A stretch of DNA of 64,000 nucleotides. It comes from Actinoplanes sp. DH11. GTDB lineage: Bacteria; Actinomycetota; Actinomycetes; Mycobacteriales; Micromonosporaceae. The number at the start of each line of letters is the position of its first letter. Position 1 is the first letter of the stretch. The notes beneath the pieces are model-generated. The model was not told where the DNA came from, searched no databases, and was given only the letters and a program-made list of their open reading frames with translations. The position numbers and the translations under genes are program-made. The DNA lies in NCBI RefSeq assembly GCF_020873875.1, contig NZ_JAHWGU010000014.1:171099-235098 (forward strand), given 5' to 3'. This document shows, one piece after another, positions 19,975-29,099 of the stretch.

Positions 19975-20502
19975 GTGTACCTCGTTCCGCCGATGGACGA
20001 CGAACCGCCGCCGGAGTACGTCGCCTTCGTGACGCTGCGGGCCCGCGAGCTGCGGGCCGAGGCCACCCGGCTGGTCGGTGGCGACACCGACGCGGCCGAG
20101 CGCGTCTATCTCGACGTGCTCACCGAGACGGCCGGGCACTGGCGGCGGCTGCTCTGGTGGGGCCGGCTCACCGGGACCGACGCTGTCACCGCGTACGTCC
20201 GGAAGTTCCTGGACAAGCGCACCGAGGAGTGGCGCGAGGACCAGATCTATGAGGTACGGGTGACGGCCGTGCACGCCGCCGGCCACGCCCCGCGGGCCGG
20301 CAGTCTCGCGCTGCTGAAGGCAGCCGTGATCCCCGGTACGGCCAGGGCCTCGCTGGAGGCCCTGGCCGACGCCGAGATCGCCTGGGTGCACGCGTGGCGC
20401 CGCAGTCAGTGGCGCCACGTCATGCGGGTGGCCGGTGGTGCGGTGCTGATCGTCGGCGGCATGATCCAGTACTTCGGCCACCTCAGCAGTGGCGGTTACT
20501 AG
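19975..20502 (+). CDS. hypothetical protein with C-terminal membrane anchor
   Basis: 175 aa, no family recognised. GTG at 19975 with GGGAGG 4 nt upstream (VYLVPPMDDEPPPEY). A mostly helical, charged soluble part (about 1-145) includes ERVYLDVLTETAGHWRRLLW. One hydrophobic segment near the C-terminus (VAGGAVLIVGGMIQYFG) suggests a tail anchor facing the cytoplasm. Divergent from ruvC and convergent with yebC. The only plus-strand gene between ruvC and pdxT. Function unknown. Confidence 0.7.
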   Translation: MYLVPPMDDEPPPEYVAFVTLRARELRAEATRLVGGDTDAAERVYLDVLTETAGHWRRLLWWGRLTGTDAVTAYVRKFLDKRTEEWREDQIYEVRVTAVHAAGHAPRAGSLALLKAAVIPGTARASLEALADAEIAWVHAWRRSQWRHVMRVAGGAVLIVGGMIQYFGHLSSGGY

Positions 20503-20511
20503 CGAGGAGGA

Positions 20512-21267
20512 TCATTCCTCGTCGATCGCCGCCAGGATCTCGTCCGAGATGTCAGCGTTCGCGAAGATGTTCTGGACGTCGTCGCAGTCCTCGAGCACGT
20601 CGATCAGCTTGAGCACCTTGCGGGCCGTCTCCTCGTCCACCGGCACCGTCATGGTCGGCACCAGCGCGGACTCGGCCGAGTCGTAGTCGATCCCGGCGTC
20701 CTGCAGCGCGGTCCGCACCGCGACCAGGTCGGTCGGCTCGCTGACCACCTCGAACGACTCGCCCAGGTCGTTGATCTCCTCGGCACCGGCGTCCAGGACG
20801 GCGAGCATCACGTCGTCCTCGCTCAGCCCGGCCTTCGGGACGATCACCACGCCCTTGCGGTTGAACAGGTACGACACGCTGCCGGCATCGGCGAACGTGC
20901 CGTTGTTGCGGGTCAGCCGGGTGCGCACCTCGGTGGCCGCGCGGTTCCGGTTGTCGGTCAGGCACTCGATGAGCAGCGCGACGCCGTTCGGGCCGTACCC
21001 CTCATACATGATCGTCTGCCAGTCGGCGCCGCCCGCTTCCAGGCCCGAGCCGCGCTTGACCGCGTTGTTGATGTTGTCGTTCGGGACCGAGCTCTTCTTC
21101 GCCTTCTGAATGGCGTCGTAGAGCGTCGGGTTGCCCGCGGGGTCGCCGCCGCCGGTCCGGGCCGCGACCTCGATGTTCTTGATCAGCTTGGCGAACATCT
21201 TGCCGCGCTTGGCGTCGATGACGGCCTTCTTGTGCTTGGTCGTCGCCCATTTGGAGTGGCCGGACAT
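20512..21267 (-). CDS. yebC: YebC/PmpR-family protein
   Basis: 251 aa, DUF28 family. Begins with the hallmark MSGHSKWATTKHKKAVIDAK and contains GYGPNGVALLIECLTDNRNR. Family members act as transcriptional regulators or, as shown more recently for some, as factors that help ribosomes through proline runs; the sequence does not say which applies here. Between ruvC and pdxT as in other actinobacteria. Confidence 0.95.
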   Translation of the reverse strand: MSGHSKWATTKHKKAVIDAKRGKMFAKLIKNIEVAARTGGGDPAGNPTLYDAIQKAKKSSVPNDNINNAVKRGSGLEAGGADWQTIMYEGYGPNGVALLIECLTDNRNRAATEVRTRLTRNNGTFADAGSVSYLFNRKGVVIVPKAGLSEDDVMLAVLDAGAEEINDLGESFEVVSEPTDLVAVRTALQDAGIDYDSAESALVPTMTVPVDEETARKVLKLIDVLEDCDDVQNIFANADISDEILAAIDEE

Positions 21268-21282
21268 GCGTAACCTCCGTGT

Positions 21283-21888
21283 CTACCGTGCGGGTGCGGC
21301 CTGGCGGACCATCTCGACGAAGTACCGGTGGACGCGAAGGTCGCCGGTGAGCTCCGGGTGGAAAGCCGTGGCAAGCAGGTTGCCCTGCCGAACGGCGACA
21401 ATCCTACCGGCGGCGGGACCGTCTGCTACGCGGCCCAGCACCCGCACGTTTTCACCGACGTCCTCGACCCACGGCGCCCGGATGAAGATCGCGTGAAAGT
21501 CTCCGCCCTCGACCTCGTCGATCGTGACACCTGCCTCGAACGAGTCGACCTGCCGGCCGAACGCGTTGCGCCGCACGGTCATGTCGATCCCCTGGAACGA
21601 CTCCTGGTCGGGCCGGCCGTCCAGCACCGTCGCCGCCAGCATGATCATGCCGGCGCAGGAACCGTAGACCGGCATCCCGTCGGCGATCCGCTTCCGGATC
21701 GGGTCGAGCAGGCCGAACGAGACGGCGAGCTTGCTGATCGCTGTCGACTCGCCTCCCGGGATCACCAGAGCGTCCACGTCGGCGAGTTCCCCGGGCCGGC
21801 GGACCGGCCGGGCCAGCACGTCCGACTCGGCCAGTGCGGACAGGTGTTCCCGCACGTCCCCCTGCAGGGCCAGCACTCCGATGTTCAC
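21283..21888 (-). CDS. pdxT: pyridoxal 5'-phosphate synthase glutaminase subunit PdxT
   Basis: Class I glutamine amidotransferase that feeds ammonia to PdxS for PLP synthesis. 201 aa from the GTG at 21888 (VNIGVLALQGDVREH). Nucleophile Cys is in YGSCAGMIMLA, the His/Glu pair in TAFHPELTGD, and IPGGESTAI is the oxyanion region. Ends 15 bp before yebC. Its partner pdxS is on the opposite strand, facing away. Confidence 0.95.
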   Translation of the reverse strand: MNIGVLALQGDVREHLSALAESDVLARPVRRPGELADVDALVIPGGESTAISKLAVSFGLLDPIRKRIADGMPVYGSCAGMIMLAATVLDGRPDQESFQGIDMTVRRNAFGRQVDSFEAGVTIDEVEGGDFHAIFIRAPWVEDVGENVRVLGRVADGPAAGRIVAVRQGNLLATAFHPELTGDLRVHRYFVEMVRQAAPAR

Positions 21889-22038
21889 GGCCCCAACTCT
21901 AAGCAGGCCGTCGTTCCTGGCGCTCAAGCAGGCCACCGGCAGGTCGATTGGCTATCGAACGGCCCGTGACGAGTTCGTAGCATCCGGTTGGCAAGCCTTG
22001 TCCGCCACGCCGAGCCACTGCACCTAGGAGTTGTACCC

Positions 22039-22935
22039 ATGTCGGAGAACCAGCCCGCCGTCGGAACCGCCCGCGTCAAGCGCGGCATGGCGGAGATGCT
22101 CAAGGGCGGCGTGATCATGGACGTGGTCAACGCCGAGCAGGCCAAGATCGCGGAGGACGCGGGCGCCGTCGCCGTCATGGCCCTCGAACGCGTACCCGCC
22201 GACATCCGCGCGCAGGGCGGCGTGTCCCGCATGTCGGACCCCGACATGATCGATGGCATCATCGCCGCGGTCTCCATCCCGGTCATGGCCAAGGCCCGCA
22301 TCGGCCACTTCGTCGAGGCCCAGGTCCTCCAGTCGCTGGGCGTCGACTACGTCGACGAGTCCGAGGTGCTCACCCCGGCCGACTTCGCCAACCACATCGA
22401 CAAGTGGCAGTTCACCGTGCCGTTCGTCTGCGGCGCCACCAACCTGGGCGAGGCGCTGCGCCGCATCACCGAGGGCGCCGCGATGATCCGCTCCAAGGGC
22501 GAGGCCGGCACCGGCGACGTCTCGAACGCGACCACCCACATGCGCCGGATCCGCGCCGAGATCCGCCGGCTGCAGAGCCTGCCCGAGGACGAGCTGTACG
22601 TCGCCGCCAAGGAACTTCAGGCCCCGTACGAGCTGGTCAAGGAGGTCGCGGCGGCCGGCAAGCTCCCGGTGGTCCTGTTCACCGCCGGCGGCATCGCCAC
22701 CCCTGCCGACGCCGCCATGATGATGCAGCTCGGCGCCGAGGGCGTCTTCGTCGGCTCCGGCATCTTCAAGTCCGGCAACCCCGCCCAGCGCGCCGCCGCC
22801 ATCGTCAAGGCCGTGACCTTCCACGACGATCCCGACGTCATCGCCAAGGTCTCCCGCGGCCTGGGCGAGGCCATGGTCGGCATCAACGTCGACGACATCC
22901 CGGCACCGCACCGCCTCGCCGAGCGCGGCTGGTAA
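22039..22935 (+). CDS. pdxS: pyridoxal 5'-phosphate synthase lyase subunit PdxS
   Basis: Makes PLP from ribose 5-phosphate, glyceraldehyde 3-phosphate and ammonia. 298 aa, family length. Signatures: VKRGMAEMLKGGVIMDVVNA, VMAKARIGHFVEAQ, DYVDESEVLTPAD, FVCGATNLGEALRRI, GAEGVFVGSGIFKS. ATG at 22039 preceded by TAGGAG. Divergent from pdxT across 150 bp, so the two subunits must be balanced by separate promoters; in many actinobacteria both lie on one strand. Confidence 0.97.
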   Translation: MSENQPAVGTARVKRGMAEMLKGGVIMDVVNAEQAKIAEDAGAVAVMALERVPADIRAQGGVSRMSDPDMIDGIIAAVSIPVMAKARIGHFVEAQVLQSLGVDYVDESEVLTPADFANHIDKWQFTVPFVCGATNLGEALRRITEGAAMIRSKGEAGTGDVSNATTHMRRIRAEIRRLQSLPEDELYVAAKELQAPYELVKEVAAAGKLPVVLFTAGGIATPADAAMMMQLGAEGVFVGSGIFKSGNPAQRAAAIVKAVTFHDDPDVIAKVSRGLGEAMVGINVDDIPAPHRLAERGW

Positions 22936-22951
22936 CCCCGCGCGCCGCGGT

Positions 22952-23503
22952 TCAGATCACGGGGGACGCGACGGGCGTCTCGGGTGGGGTGGTGGGCGCC
23001 GGCACCGCGAGGACGGGCGGCGGGTCCGGCATGGCCGGCTCGACGATGTCGAAGTACTCCGGGCGGGGGTAGCGCCGCGCCAGGCGGAGCAGGCGGACCA
23101 GCACGCGGCGGCGGGCGCTCAGGGCGTCCCGGACCAGGTCGGTGTGCACCTGGCGGGCCAGGACGACGCGGCGGCTGGTGTTGATCAGGGCCCGTACGGC
23201 CGCGTCCTGCGGATCGAGGTCGACGGCCCGCAGCTGGCGGGTCAGGTCGTTCTCGGCGGTCTCGCGGTCGCCGGGTTCGGCGTCGAGCGCCAGCCGCGCC
23301 GCGGCGTAGAGCTCCACCCGATCCGTCCGTTCGGCCACGACCGCCGCGGCCGCCGCCCGGCGCACCAGGTGCGCGTCGAGCGCACGCCCGGCGGACTGCA
23401 CCCGCGAGTGCAGACGCTCGACCCGCTGAGCGGTCCAGCCGAGGTACGCCGAGAAGACCGCGGCCAGCACGACGACTCCCACCACCCACCACATGCCGGG
23501 CAT
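22952..23503 (-). CDS. conserved single-pass membrane protein next to pimA
   Basis: 183 aa. N-terminal membrane helix (MWWVVGVVVLAAVFSAYLGW), then a long helical stretch (LHSRVQSAGRALDAHLVRRA) resembling LemA-like coiled regions, and a Pro/Ala-rich tail. Position (after pimA, before pdxS) matches Rv2609c of M. tuberculosis. I do not see the Nudix domain that I recall in that homologue, so this may be a shorter variant. ATG at 23503 (MPGMWW); a second ATG lies 9 bp on. Function unknown. Confidence 0.75.
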   Translation of the reverse strand: MPGMWWVVGVVVLAAVFSAYLGWTAQRVERLHSRVQSAGRALDAHLVRRAAAAAVVAERTDRVELYAAARLALDAEPGDRETAENDLTRQLRAVDLDPQDAAVRALINTSRRVVLARQVHTDLVRDALSARRRVLVRLLRLARRYPRPEYFDIVEPAMPDPPPVLAVPAPTTPPETPVASPVI

Positions 23504-23546
23504 CGTAGTGCCGGATTGTGTCGGACAGTTCCTCGTGGGACGTCGG

Positions 23547-24683
23547 TCACGACCACTCGTCGCCGAAGACGCGCCCGTCGGTGGCCTCGATCGCGGTCGC
23601 GTAGACCTCGAGGACCCGGTTGGCCACGCTCGGCCAGTCGAACGTCGCGACCACGGTACGGGCGCAGGAGGCCAGGTCAGCCCGTCGCCGGGGGTCGTCC
23701 AGCAGGTCACCGAGCAGTTCGGTGAGCGCGTCCGCGTCACCGTTCGGGAACAATGCGCCGGCCCGGCCGCCGTCGAGGACCCGCCGGAACGCGTCGAGGT
23801 CGCTGGCCGCGATCGCCGCGCCGGCCGCCATCGCCTCGGTGAGGATCATGCCGAAGCTCTCGCCGCCGGTGTTCGGGGCCACGTAGACGTCGACGCTGCG
23901 GAGCATCCGCGCCTTGTCCGGCTCGGACACCAGACCCAGAAAAGTCACCCGGTCGTGCAAAAAGTCCGGAATGTCGGCGTACAGCTCGTCGCGATCCCCC
24001 GGCCCCGCCACCAGCAGCCGCAACCCCGGCCGCGACGGAGCCAGGGTCACGAACGCCGACCGCAGCAGCGGGAACCCCTTGCGCGGCTCGGTGAACCGGC
24101 CCAGGAAACCGAGCGCCCCGCCCTCCCCCGGCCAGCCCGGCAACGGCGGCGCGGCGGCGAACTTGCGCACCGCCACCCCGTTGGGGATCTCCACGGCACC
24201 ACCGCCGAGATGCTCCACCTGGACCTTGCGGGCCAGCTCGCTCACCGCGATCCGGGCGGTGATCTTCTCGATCACCGGCTGGAGGAAGCTCTGCAGGCCG
24301 GCGAGCGCCCGGGACCGGGTCATCGCGGTGTGGAACGTGGCGACCACCGGCCCCCGCGCGGAGAGCACCGCCAGGAACGACAGGCTCGGCGACAGCGGCT
24401 CGTGCACGTGCAGCACGTCGAACTCGCCGCGGGTCAGCCAGCGCCGCACCCGCGCGGTGGAGACCGGGCCGAAGGCGATGCGGGCGACGGAGCCGTTGTA
24501 CGGCAACGGCACCGCCCGCCCCGCCGGCACGACGTAGGCCGGCAGTTCGGCGTCGTCGTCCGCCGGCGCGAGCACACTCACCTCGTGACCGAGCTCGATC
24601 AGCGCCTCGGCGAGGTCCATGATGTGGTTCTGCACACCGCCCGGGATGTCGAACGAGTAGGGCGAGACGATCCCGATCCGCAC
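23547..24683 (-). CDS. pimA: phosphatidylinositol alpha-mannosyltransferase PimA
   Basis: GT4 glycosyltransferase that adds the first mannose to phosphatidylinositol on the cytoplasmic membrane face. 378 aa. GT-B fold with MRIGIVSPYSFDIPGGVQNH at the N-terminus and the donor-binding ExxxxxxxE segment in NTGGESFGMILTEAMAAGAA. HVHEPLSPSLSF is also PimA-like. The pgsA-patA-pimA order and strand match the mycobacterial PIM cluster. Confidence 0.93.
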   Translation of the reverse strand: MRIGIVSPYSFDIPGGVQNHIMDLAEALIELGHEVSVLAPADDDAELPAYVVPAGRAVPLPYNGSVARIAFGPVSTARVRRWLTRGEFDVLHVHEPLSPSLSFLAVLSARGPVVATFHTAMTRSRALAGLQSFLQPVIEKITARIAVSELARKVQVEHLGGGAVEIPNGVAVRKFAAAPPLPGWPGEGGALGFLGRFTEPRKGFPLLRSAFVTLAPSRPGLRLLVAGPGDRDELYADIPDFLHDRVTFLGLVSEPDKARMLRSVDVYVAPNTGGESFGMILTEAMAAGAAIAASDLDAFRRVLDGGRAGALFPNGDADALTELLGDLLDDPRRRADLASCARTVVATFDWPSVANRVLEVYATAIEATDGRVFGDEWS

Positions 24684-24692
24684 GGCGTCCTC

Positions 24693-25559
24693 CTAGAGCC
24701 AGAGCTTCTGGAGCATGTGCCAGTCCTGCGGGTGCTCGGCGATGCCCTCCGCGAACGCGTCGGCGACCTGCTGCGTGGTGCGCTTGACCCGCTCGTCGAG
24801 CGGCCCGTCCGCGGGTGGGGTGATCGGGCGCAGCCGGGCCTCGACCCGGTTCGCGGAGTACCACATGTCCACCGCGAAGAGCGGCGCACCGGTGCGGATG
24901 GCCAGGATGGCCGGTCCGGCGGGCATCCTGGTACGCCCGCCGAAGAACTCCACCTCGACCCCGGCCCGGGTCAGGTCCCGGTCGGCGAGCAGCGGCACCA
25001 CCCAGCCCTGCTGGAGGTGTTCACCGAGCACGTCGAGCGGGGGCCGGTCGCCGCCGGTGAGCGGCAGCACCCGCATGCCGATCGCCTCGCGGTACGCCAG
25101 GAACTGCTTGTAGACCGACTCGGGCTTGAGCCGCTCGGCCACCGTGATCATCTGCCACTCGTGGGCGGTCACCCAGGCGGCCGCCGCGTCCCAGTTAGCC
25201 ACGTGCGGCAGCGCCAGGACCACACCGGTGCGCTCCTCGACCAGCTTCTTCAGGGTCCGGTAGCTGTCGGGTTCCATGAAGAAACCGTCCAGGTGCTGCT
25301 GACGGGTCCGCGACGTGAGCCGGAACGCCTCCATCCAGTACCTGGCGTACGACCGCAGGCCGTCCCGCACCAGCGTGTCCGGCATGTCGGGGCCGGCCAC
25401 CTGCCGCAGGTTGGCCCGCAGCCGCTGGGTGCCCCGGCCGTTCGCCCGGTAGGCCCGGTCGGCGGCGGTGGTGAACAGGGTCCGGGCGAGTCCTTCGGGC
25501 AGCGCCCGGACGACCCGCCAGCCGGCCGCGTAGCCGAGCTCGGTAAGCCGGTCCTTCAC
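24693..25559 (-). CDS. patA: phosphatidylinositol mannoside acyltransferase
   Basis: Membrane-associated acyltransferase of the lysophospholipid/HtrB group, 288 aa. Predicted to transfer an acyl chain from acyl-CoA to the mannose of PIM. The HxxxxD catalytic motif is LPHVANWDAAAAW and FFGGRTRMPAGPAILA is the substrate-binding block. Overlaps pgsA by 4 nt and precedes pimA by 9 bp, so the three are one operon. Confidence 0.92.
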   Translation of the reverse strand: MKDRLTELGYAAGWRVVRALPEGLARTLFTTAADRAYRANGRGTQRLRANLRQVAGPDMPDTLVRDGLRSYARYWMEAFRLTSRTRQQHLDGFFMEPDSYRTLKKLVEERTGVVLALPHVANWDAAAAWVTAHEWQMITVAERLKPESVYKQFLAYREAIGMRVLPLTGGDRPPLDVLGEHLQQGWVVPLLADRDLTRAGVEVEFFGGRTRMPAGPAILAIRTGAPLFAVDMWYSANRVEARLRPITPPADGPLDERVKRTTQQVADAFAEGIAEHPQDWHMLQKLWL

Positions 25560-26227
25560 TCGGCCGGCGCCTTCACGTCGGGGCCGCCGGACAGGCCGGA
25601 TCCGCCGGAACCCCCGGCGACGTTGGCGGCATCGGAGCGGGCCGCCGAGACCAGCCGCTGGAACACGGTGAACAGCGACAGCGCGGCGAGCACCCAGAGC
25701 GCGGCCGGCAGCCCCCAGTCCTGGTCCGCGGCGCCGAGCAGACCGCCGGCACCGACGATGAGGAGCCGTTCGAGCCGCTCGGCGATCCCGACGTCGGCGT
25801 TCAGCCCGAGGCTCTGGGCGCGCGCTTTGACGTAGGAGACGACCTGACCGGCCACCAGGGCGATCAGGGCGGCGACGACGCCCCAGTAGTTCCGCTCGGT
25901 GGCGAGGTAGTAGGCGACCGCCCCGAAGACCGCACCGTCGGCGAGGCGGTCCATGGAGGAGTCGAGCAGGGCGCCGAATTTTCCGGTTCCGCCCCGCATG
26001 CGGGCCATTGTGCCGTCGAGCGCGTCGGTGAGCGCGAAGGCGGTTACGATCACAGTGCCCCAGAAAAGGTGTCCCTGTGAGCCGAAGTAGGAACCGATCA
26101 GCACGCCGACGGTTCCGGCGACGGTGACCGCGTTGGGCGTGACACCGATCCGGAGCAGGAAGCGGGCGACCGGGTTGACGCCGTACGCGACGGCGGCACG
26201 GGCCGTTGTTTGAACGATCTTTGCCAT
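25556..26227 (-). CDS. pgsA: phosphatidylinositol phosphate synthase (CDP-alcohol phosphatidyltransferase)
   Basis: Integral membrane enzyme joining CDP-diacylglycerol and inositol phosphate, the first step of PI and PIM synthesis. 223 aa with about six helices. The CDP-alcohol motif DGxxAR-x8-Gx3Dx3D is complete: DGTMARMRGGTGKFGALLD followed by SSMD. I chose the ATG at 26227 (MAKIVQTTAR); the open frame extends to 26680 but that part overlaps the divergent EF-G-like gene. A short polar tail ends in a Gly/Ser stretch. Confidence 0.92.
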   Translation of the reverse strand: MAKIVQTTARAAVAYGVNPVARFLLRIGVTPNAVTVAGTVGVLIGSYFGSQGHLFWGTVIVTAFALTDALDGTMARMRGGTGKFGALLDSSMDRLADGAVFGAVAYYLATERNYWGVVAALIALVAGQVVSYVKARAQSLGLNADVGIAERLERLLIVGAGGLLGAADQDWGLPAALWVLAALSLFTVFQRLVSAARSDAANVAGGSGGSGLSGGPDVKAPAE

Positions 26228-26393
26228 GGCCGTCCCACCATATCGGCGCGCGAGCAGCGGTGGTACGGCTCGCCCCCGCGTTGGCCGGATCGTCACCATC
26301 GGCGAACAGTGGTCCTTGCGACCAATATCGCCCGAGGTGTGGGATTCAGGGAACAGCGGCGTGACAAGACTGGAAACGACGGGAGCGCTCGGC

Positions 26394-28544
26394 ATGGCGC
26401 AGAAGACTTCGGAGAAGGGACTCACCGGCGCCACCGCGCCGGTGGTGACAGAACCCGGCAGAGTTCGCAACGTGGTGCTGGTGGGCCACTCCGGTTCGGG
26501 GAAGACGACGCTGGTCGAGGCGCTGCTCGCGGCGACCGGCACGATCCCGCGGGCCGGTTCGGTGGCGGACGGCACCACGGTGACCGACCACGACGCGGCG
26601 GCGGTACGGCAGCAGCGTTCGGTGGCGCTGGCCTGTGCGCCCCTGATGCACGACGGAGTGAAGATCAACCTGATCGACACCCCGGGCTACGCCGATTTCG
26701 TCGGCGAGCTGCGGGCCGGCCTGCGGGCCGCGGACGCGGCACTCTTCGTGGTCTCGGCGGTCGACGGCGTGGACGAGTCCACCGTGGCGCTCTGGGAGGA
26801 GTGCGCCGCGGTCGGCATGCCCCGGGCTGTGGCGATCACCCGGCTGGACCATCCGCGCGCCGACTACGAGCAGGCGCTCGGGGACTGCCAGGACGCGTTC
26901 GGTGACAACGTGATGCCGATCTACCAGCCGATGCTCGGCGACGACGGCCAGTCGATCGTGGGGCTGCTCGGGCTGGTCACGCTCCGGGTGCTGGACTACT
27001 CGCAGGGTTACCCGCCGCGCGCCGGCGAGGCCGAGCGGGAGCACCTGAACCCGATCGCCGACGACCGGAACGCGCTCATCGAGGGGATCATCGCGGAGAG
27101 CGAGGACGAGACCCTGATGGACCGGTACGTGGCCGGCGAACTGATCAGCACCGAGGCGCTCGTCCCGGACCTGGAGAAGGCCGTCGCGCGCGGCAACTTC
27201 TACCCGGTGATCCCGGTCTGCGCCGGCACCGGCGTCGGCCTGGACGCGCTGCTCGACGGCCTGGTCGGCGGCGCCCCCTCGCCACTGGAGCACGAGCTGC
27301 CGGTGGTGACCGGTGTGGACGGCTCCCCTCGCGAGCCGCTGACCTGCGACCCGGACGGCCCGCTCGTCGCCGAGGTGGTGCGGACCACGATCGACCGGCA
27401 CGTCGGCCGGGTCTCGCTGGTCCGGGTCTTCTCCGGCACCCTGCGGCCGGACCAGACGCTACACGTCTCCGGGCACGGGATGGCCGGTCGCGGGCACCCG
27501 GACCACGACGCCGACGAGCGGGTGGCGCACGTCTACGTCCCGCTCGGCGCCCAGCTCCGCGAGGTGCCGTACTGCATCGCCGGTGACCTGTGCGCGATCA
27601 CCAAGTCGGGCAGTGCGGAGACCGGCGACACGCTCTCCGGCAAGGACGACCCGCTGCTGATGGAGCCGTGGTCGATGCCCGAGCCGCTGCTGCCGATAGC
27701 GGTGGTCGCGAAGACCCGCTCCGACGAGGACGCCCTGGCCAAGAACCTGGCCCGGCTGGTGGCCGGTGACCCGACCCTGCGGCTGGAGCGCAACCCGGAG
27801 ACCCATCAGCTGGTGCTCTGGACGATGGGCGAGTCGCACGCGGACGTGGTCCTCGACCGGCTCCGCGCGGGCGGTGTCGAGCTGGACACCGAGCCGGTCA
27901 AGGTGGCGTTGCGGGAGACGTTCACGGCCGGTGCGAAAGGTCACGGCCGGCACGTCAAGCAGTCCGGCGGCCACGGCCAGTACGCGGTCTGCGACATCGA
28001 GGTGCAGCCACTGCCCCGCGGCGAGGGCTTCCAGTTCGTCGACAAGGTGGTCGGCGGCTCGGTGCCGCACAACTACATCCCCTCGGTGGAGAAGGGTGTC
28101 CGCGCCCAGCTGGAGAAGGGCCTGGTCGCCGGTTACCCGGTGGTGGACCTGAAGGTCACCCTCTACGACGGCAAGGCGCACAGCGTCGACTCGTCGGACG
28201 CGGCCTTCCAGACGGCCGGCGCCCTCGCCCTGCGCGCCGCGGCGGAGAGCGGCCAGCTGGCCCTGCTGGAGCCGGTCGACGAGGTGATCGTGAAGGTGCC
28301 GGAGAGCTATGTCGGCGCGGTGATGAGCGACCTCTCCGGCCGGCGCGGACGCCCGCTGGGCAGCGAGTCCGACGGCGAGGCGAGCCACGTGCGCGCCGAG
28401 GTGCCGGCGACCGAACTGGTCCGGTACGCCGTGGAGCTGCGCGCCCTCACCTCGGGGACGGGCACGTTCACCCGCCGGTACATCCGCCACGAGCCGATGC
28501 CGGCGCACCTGGCCGACGCCACCCGCAAGGAGCACGCCAGGTAA
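26394..28544 (+). CDS. elongation factor G-like GTPase (EF-G2 type)
   Basis: 716 aa with the EF-G domain plan: GTPase domain (P-loop GHSGSGKTT; G3 DTPGYADF), beta-barrel domain II, domain III, domain IV (YDGKAHSVDSSDAAFQTAGA) and domain V (VMSDLSGRRGRPLG). The G4 position reads ITRLD rather than NKxD, and domain IV retains the EF-G sequence style. This fits the actinobacterial EF-G2 paralogue, not the main translocase, which normally sits with rpsL/rpsG/tuf. ATG at 26394 (MAQKTSEKGL); a GTG at 26361 is an alternative. On the opposite strand between pgsA and the HIT gene, which are usually adjacent. Cellular role not established. Confidence 0.88.
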   Translation: MAQKTSEKGLTGATAPVVTEPGRVRNVVLVGHSGSGKTTLVEALLAATGTIPRAGSVADGTTVTDHDAAAVRQQRSVALACAPLMHDGVKINLIDTPGYADFVGELRAGLRAADAALFVVSAVDGVDESTVALWEECAAVGMPRAVAITRLDHPRADYEQALGDCQDAFGDNVMPIYQPMLGDDGQSIVGLLGLVTLRVLDYSQGYPPRAGEAEREHLNPIADDRNALIEGIIAESEDETLMDRYVAGELISTEALVPDLEKAVARGNFYPVIPVCAGTGVGLDALLDGLVGGAPSPLEHELPVVTGVDGSPREPLTCDPDGPLVAEVVRTTIDRHVGRVSLVRVFSGTLRPDQTLHVSGHGMAGRGHPDHDADERVAHVYVPLGAQLREVPYCIAGDLCAITKSGSAETGDTLSGKDDPLLMEPWSMPEPLLPIAVVAKTRSDEDALAKNLARLVAGDPTLRLERNPETHQLVLWTMGESHADVVLDRLRAGGVELDTEPVKVALRETFTAGAKGHGRHVKQSGGHGQYAVCDIEVQPLPRGEGFQFVDKVVGGSVPHNYIPSVEKGVRAQLEKGLVAGYPVVDLKVTLYDGKAHSVDSSDAAFQTAGALALRAAAESGQLALLEPVDEVIVKVPESYVGAVMSDLSGRRGRPLGSESDGEASHVRAEVPATELVRYAVELRALTSGTGTFTRRYIRHEPMPAHLADATRKEHAR

Positions 28545-28550
28545 CGGCGC

Positions 28551-29045
28551 TCAGCCGGCGGGCCACGCCTTCGCGAGCAGATCCCGCGTGTCGGCCAGCA
28601 GCTGGGGCATCACCCTGGTCTGGCCGATCACCGGCATGAAGTTGGCGTCGCCGCCCCACCGCGGCACCACGTGCTGGTGCAGGTGGGCGGCGATCCCGGC
28701 GCCGGCGATCGAGCCCTGGTTCATCCCGATGTTGAAGCCGTGCGGGCTGCTGACCGCCCGGATCACCCGCATCGCGGTCCGGGTGAACGCCGCCACCTCG
28801 GCCGTCTCGTCGTCGGTGAGGTCGGTGTAGTCGGCGACGTGCCGGTACGGGCAGACCAGCAGGTGGCCGGAGTTATACGGGTACAGGTTGAGCACCGCGT
28901 AGACGAGCTCCCCCCGCGCCACCACCAGCGTCTGCGCCTCGGGCAGTCCCGGCGCCAGGCAGAACGCGCAGCCGTCCGGCCGGTCGGCACCGGTCATGTA
29001 CACCAAGCGGTGCGGCGCCCAGAGCCGCTCGAGGCCATCGTCCAC
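28551..29045 (-). CDS. HIT-family nucleotide hydrolase/phosphorylase
   Basis: 164 aa histidine-triad protein expected to act on dinucleoside polyphosphates or AMP conjugates. Triad motif HLHQHVVPRW, and NLYPYNSGHLLVCPYRHV is standard for the Ap4A-phosphorylase-like branch. CAFC near the N-terminus could be part of a zinc site. Sits between thrS and pgsA as Rv2613c does. Its stop is 6 bp from that of the convergent EF-G-like gene. Confidence 0.93.
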   Translation of the reverse strand: MDDGLERLWAPHRLVYMTGADRPDGCAFCLAPGLPEAQTLVVARGELVYAVLNLYPYNSGHLLVCPYRHVADYTDLTDDETAEVAAFTRTAMRVIRAVSSPHGFNIGMNQGSIAGAGIAAHLHQHVVPRWGGDANFMPVIGQTRVMPQLLADTRDLLAKAWPAG

Positions 29046-29099
29046 GTATCGAATCTTAGGGCTGTCCCGCGCCGGGCAGGACAGCCCCGAGATCCACCG

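Noticed and set aside
23493..25835. 780-codon plus-strand frame opposite pimA and patA
   Set aside because: Complement of two confirmed enzymes. No start site or domain.
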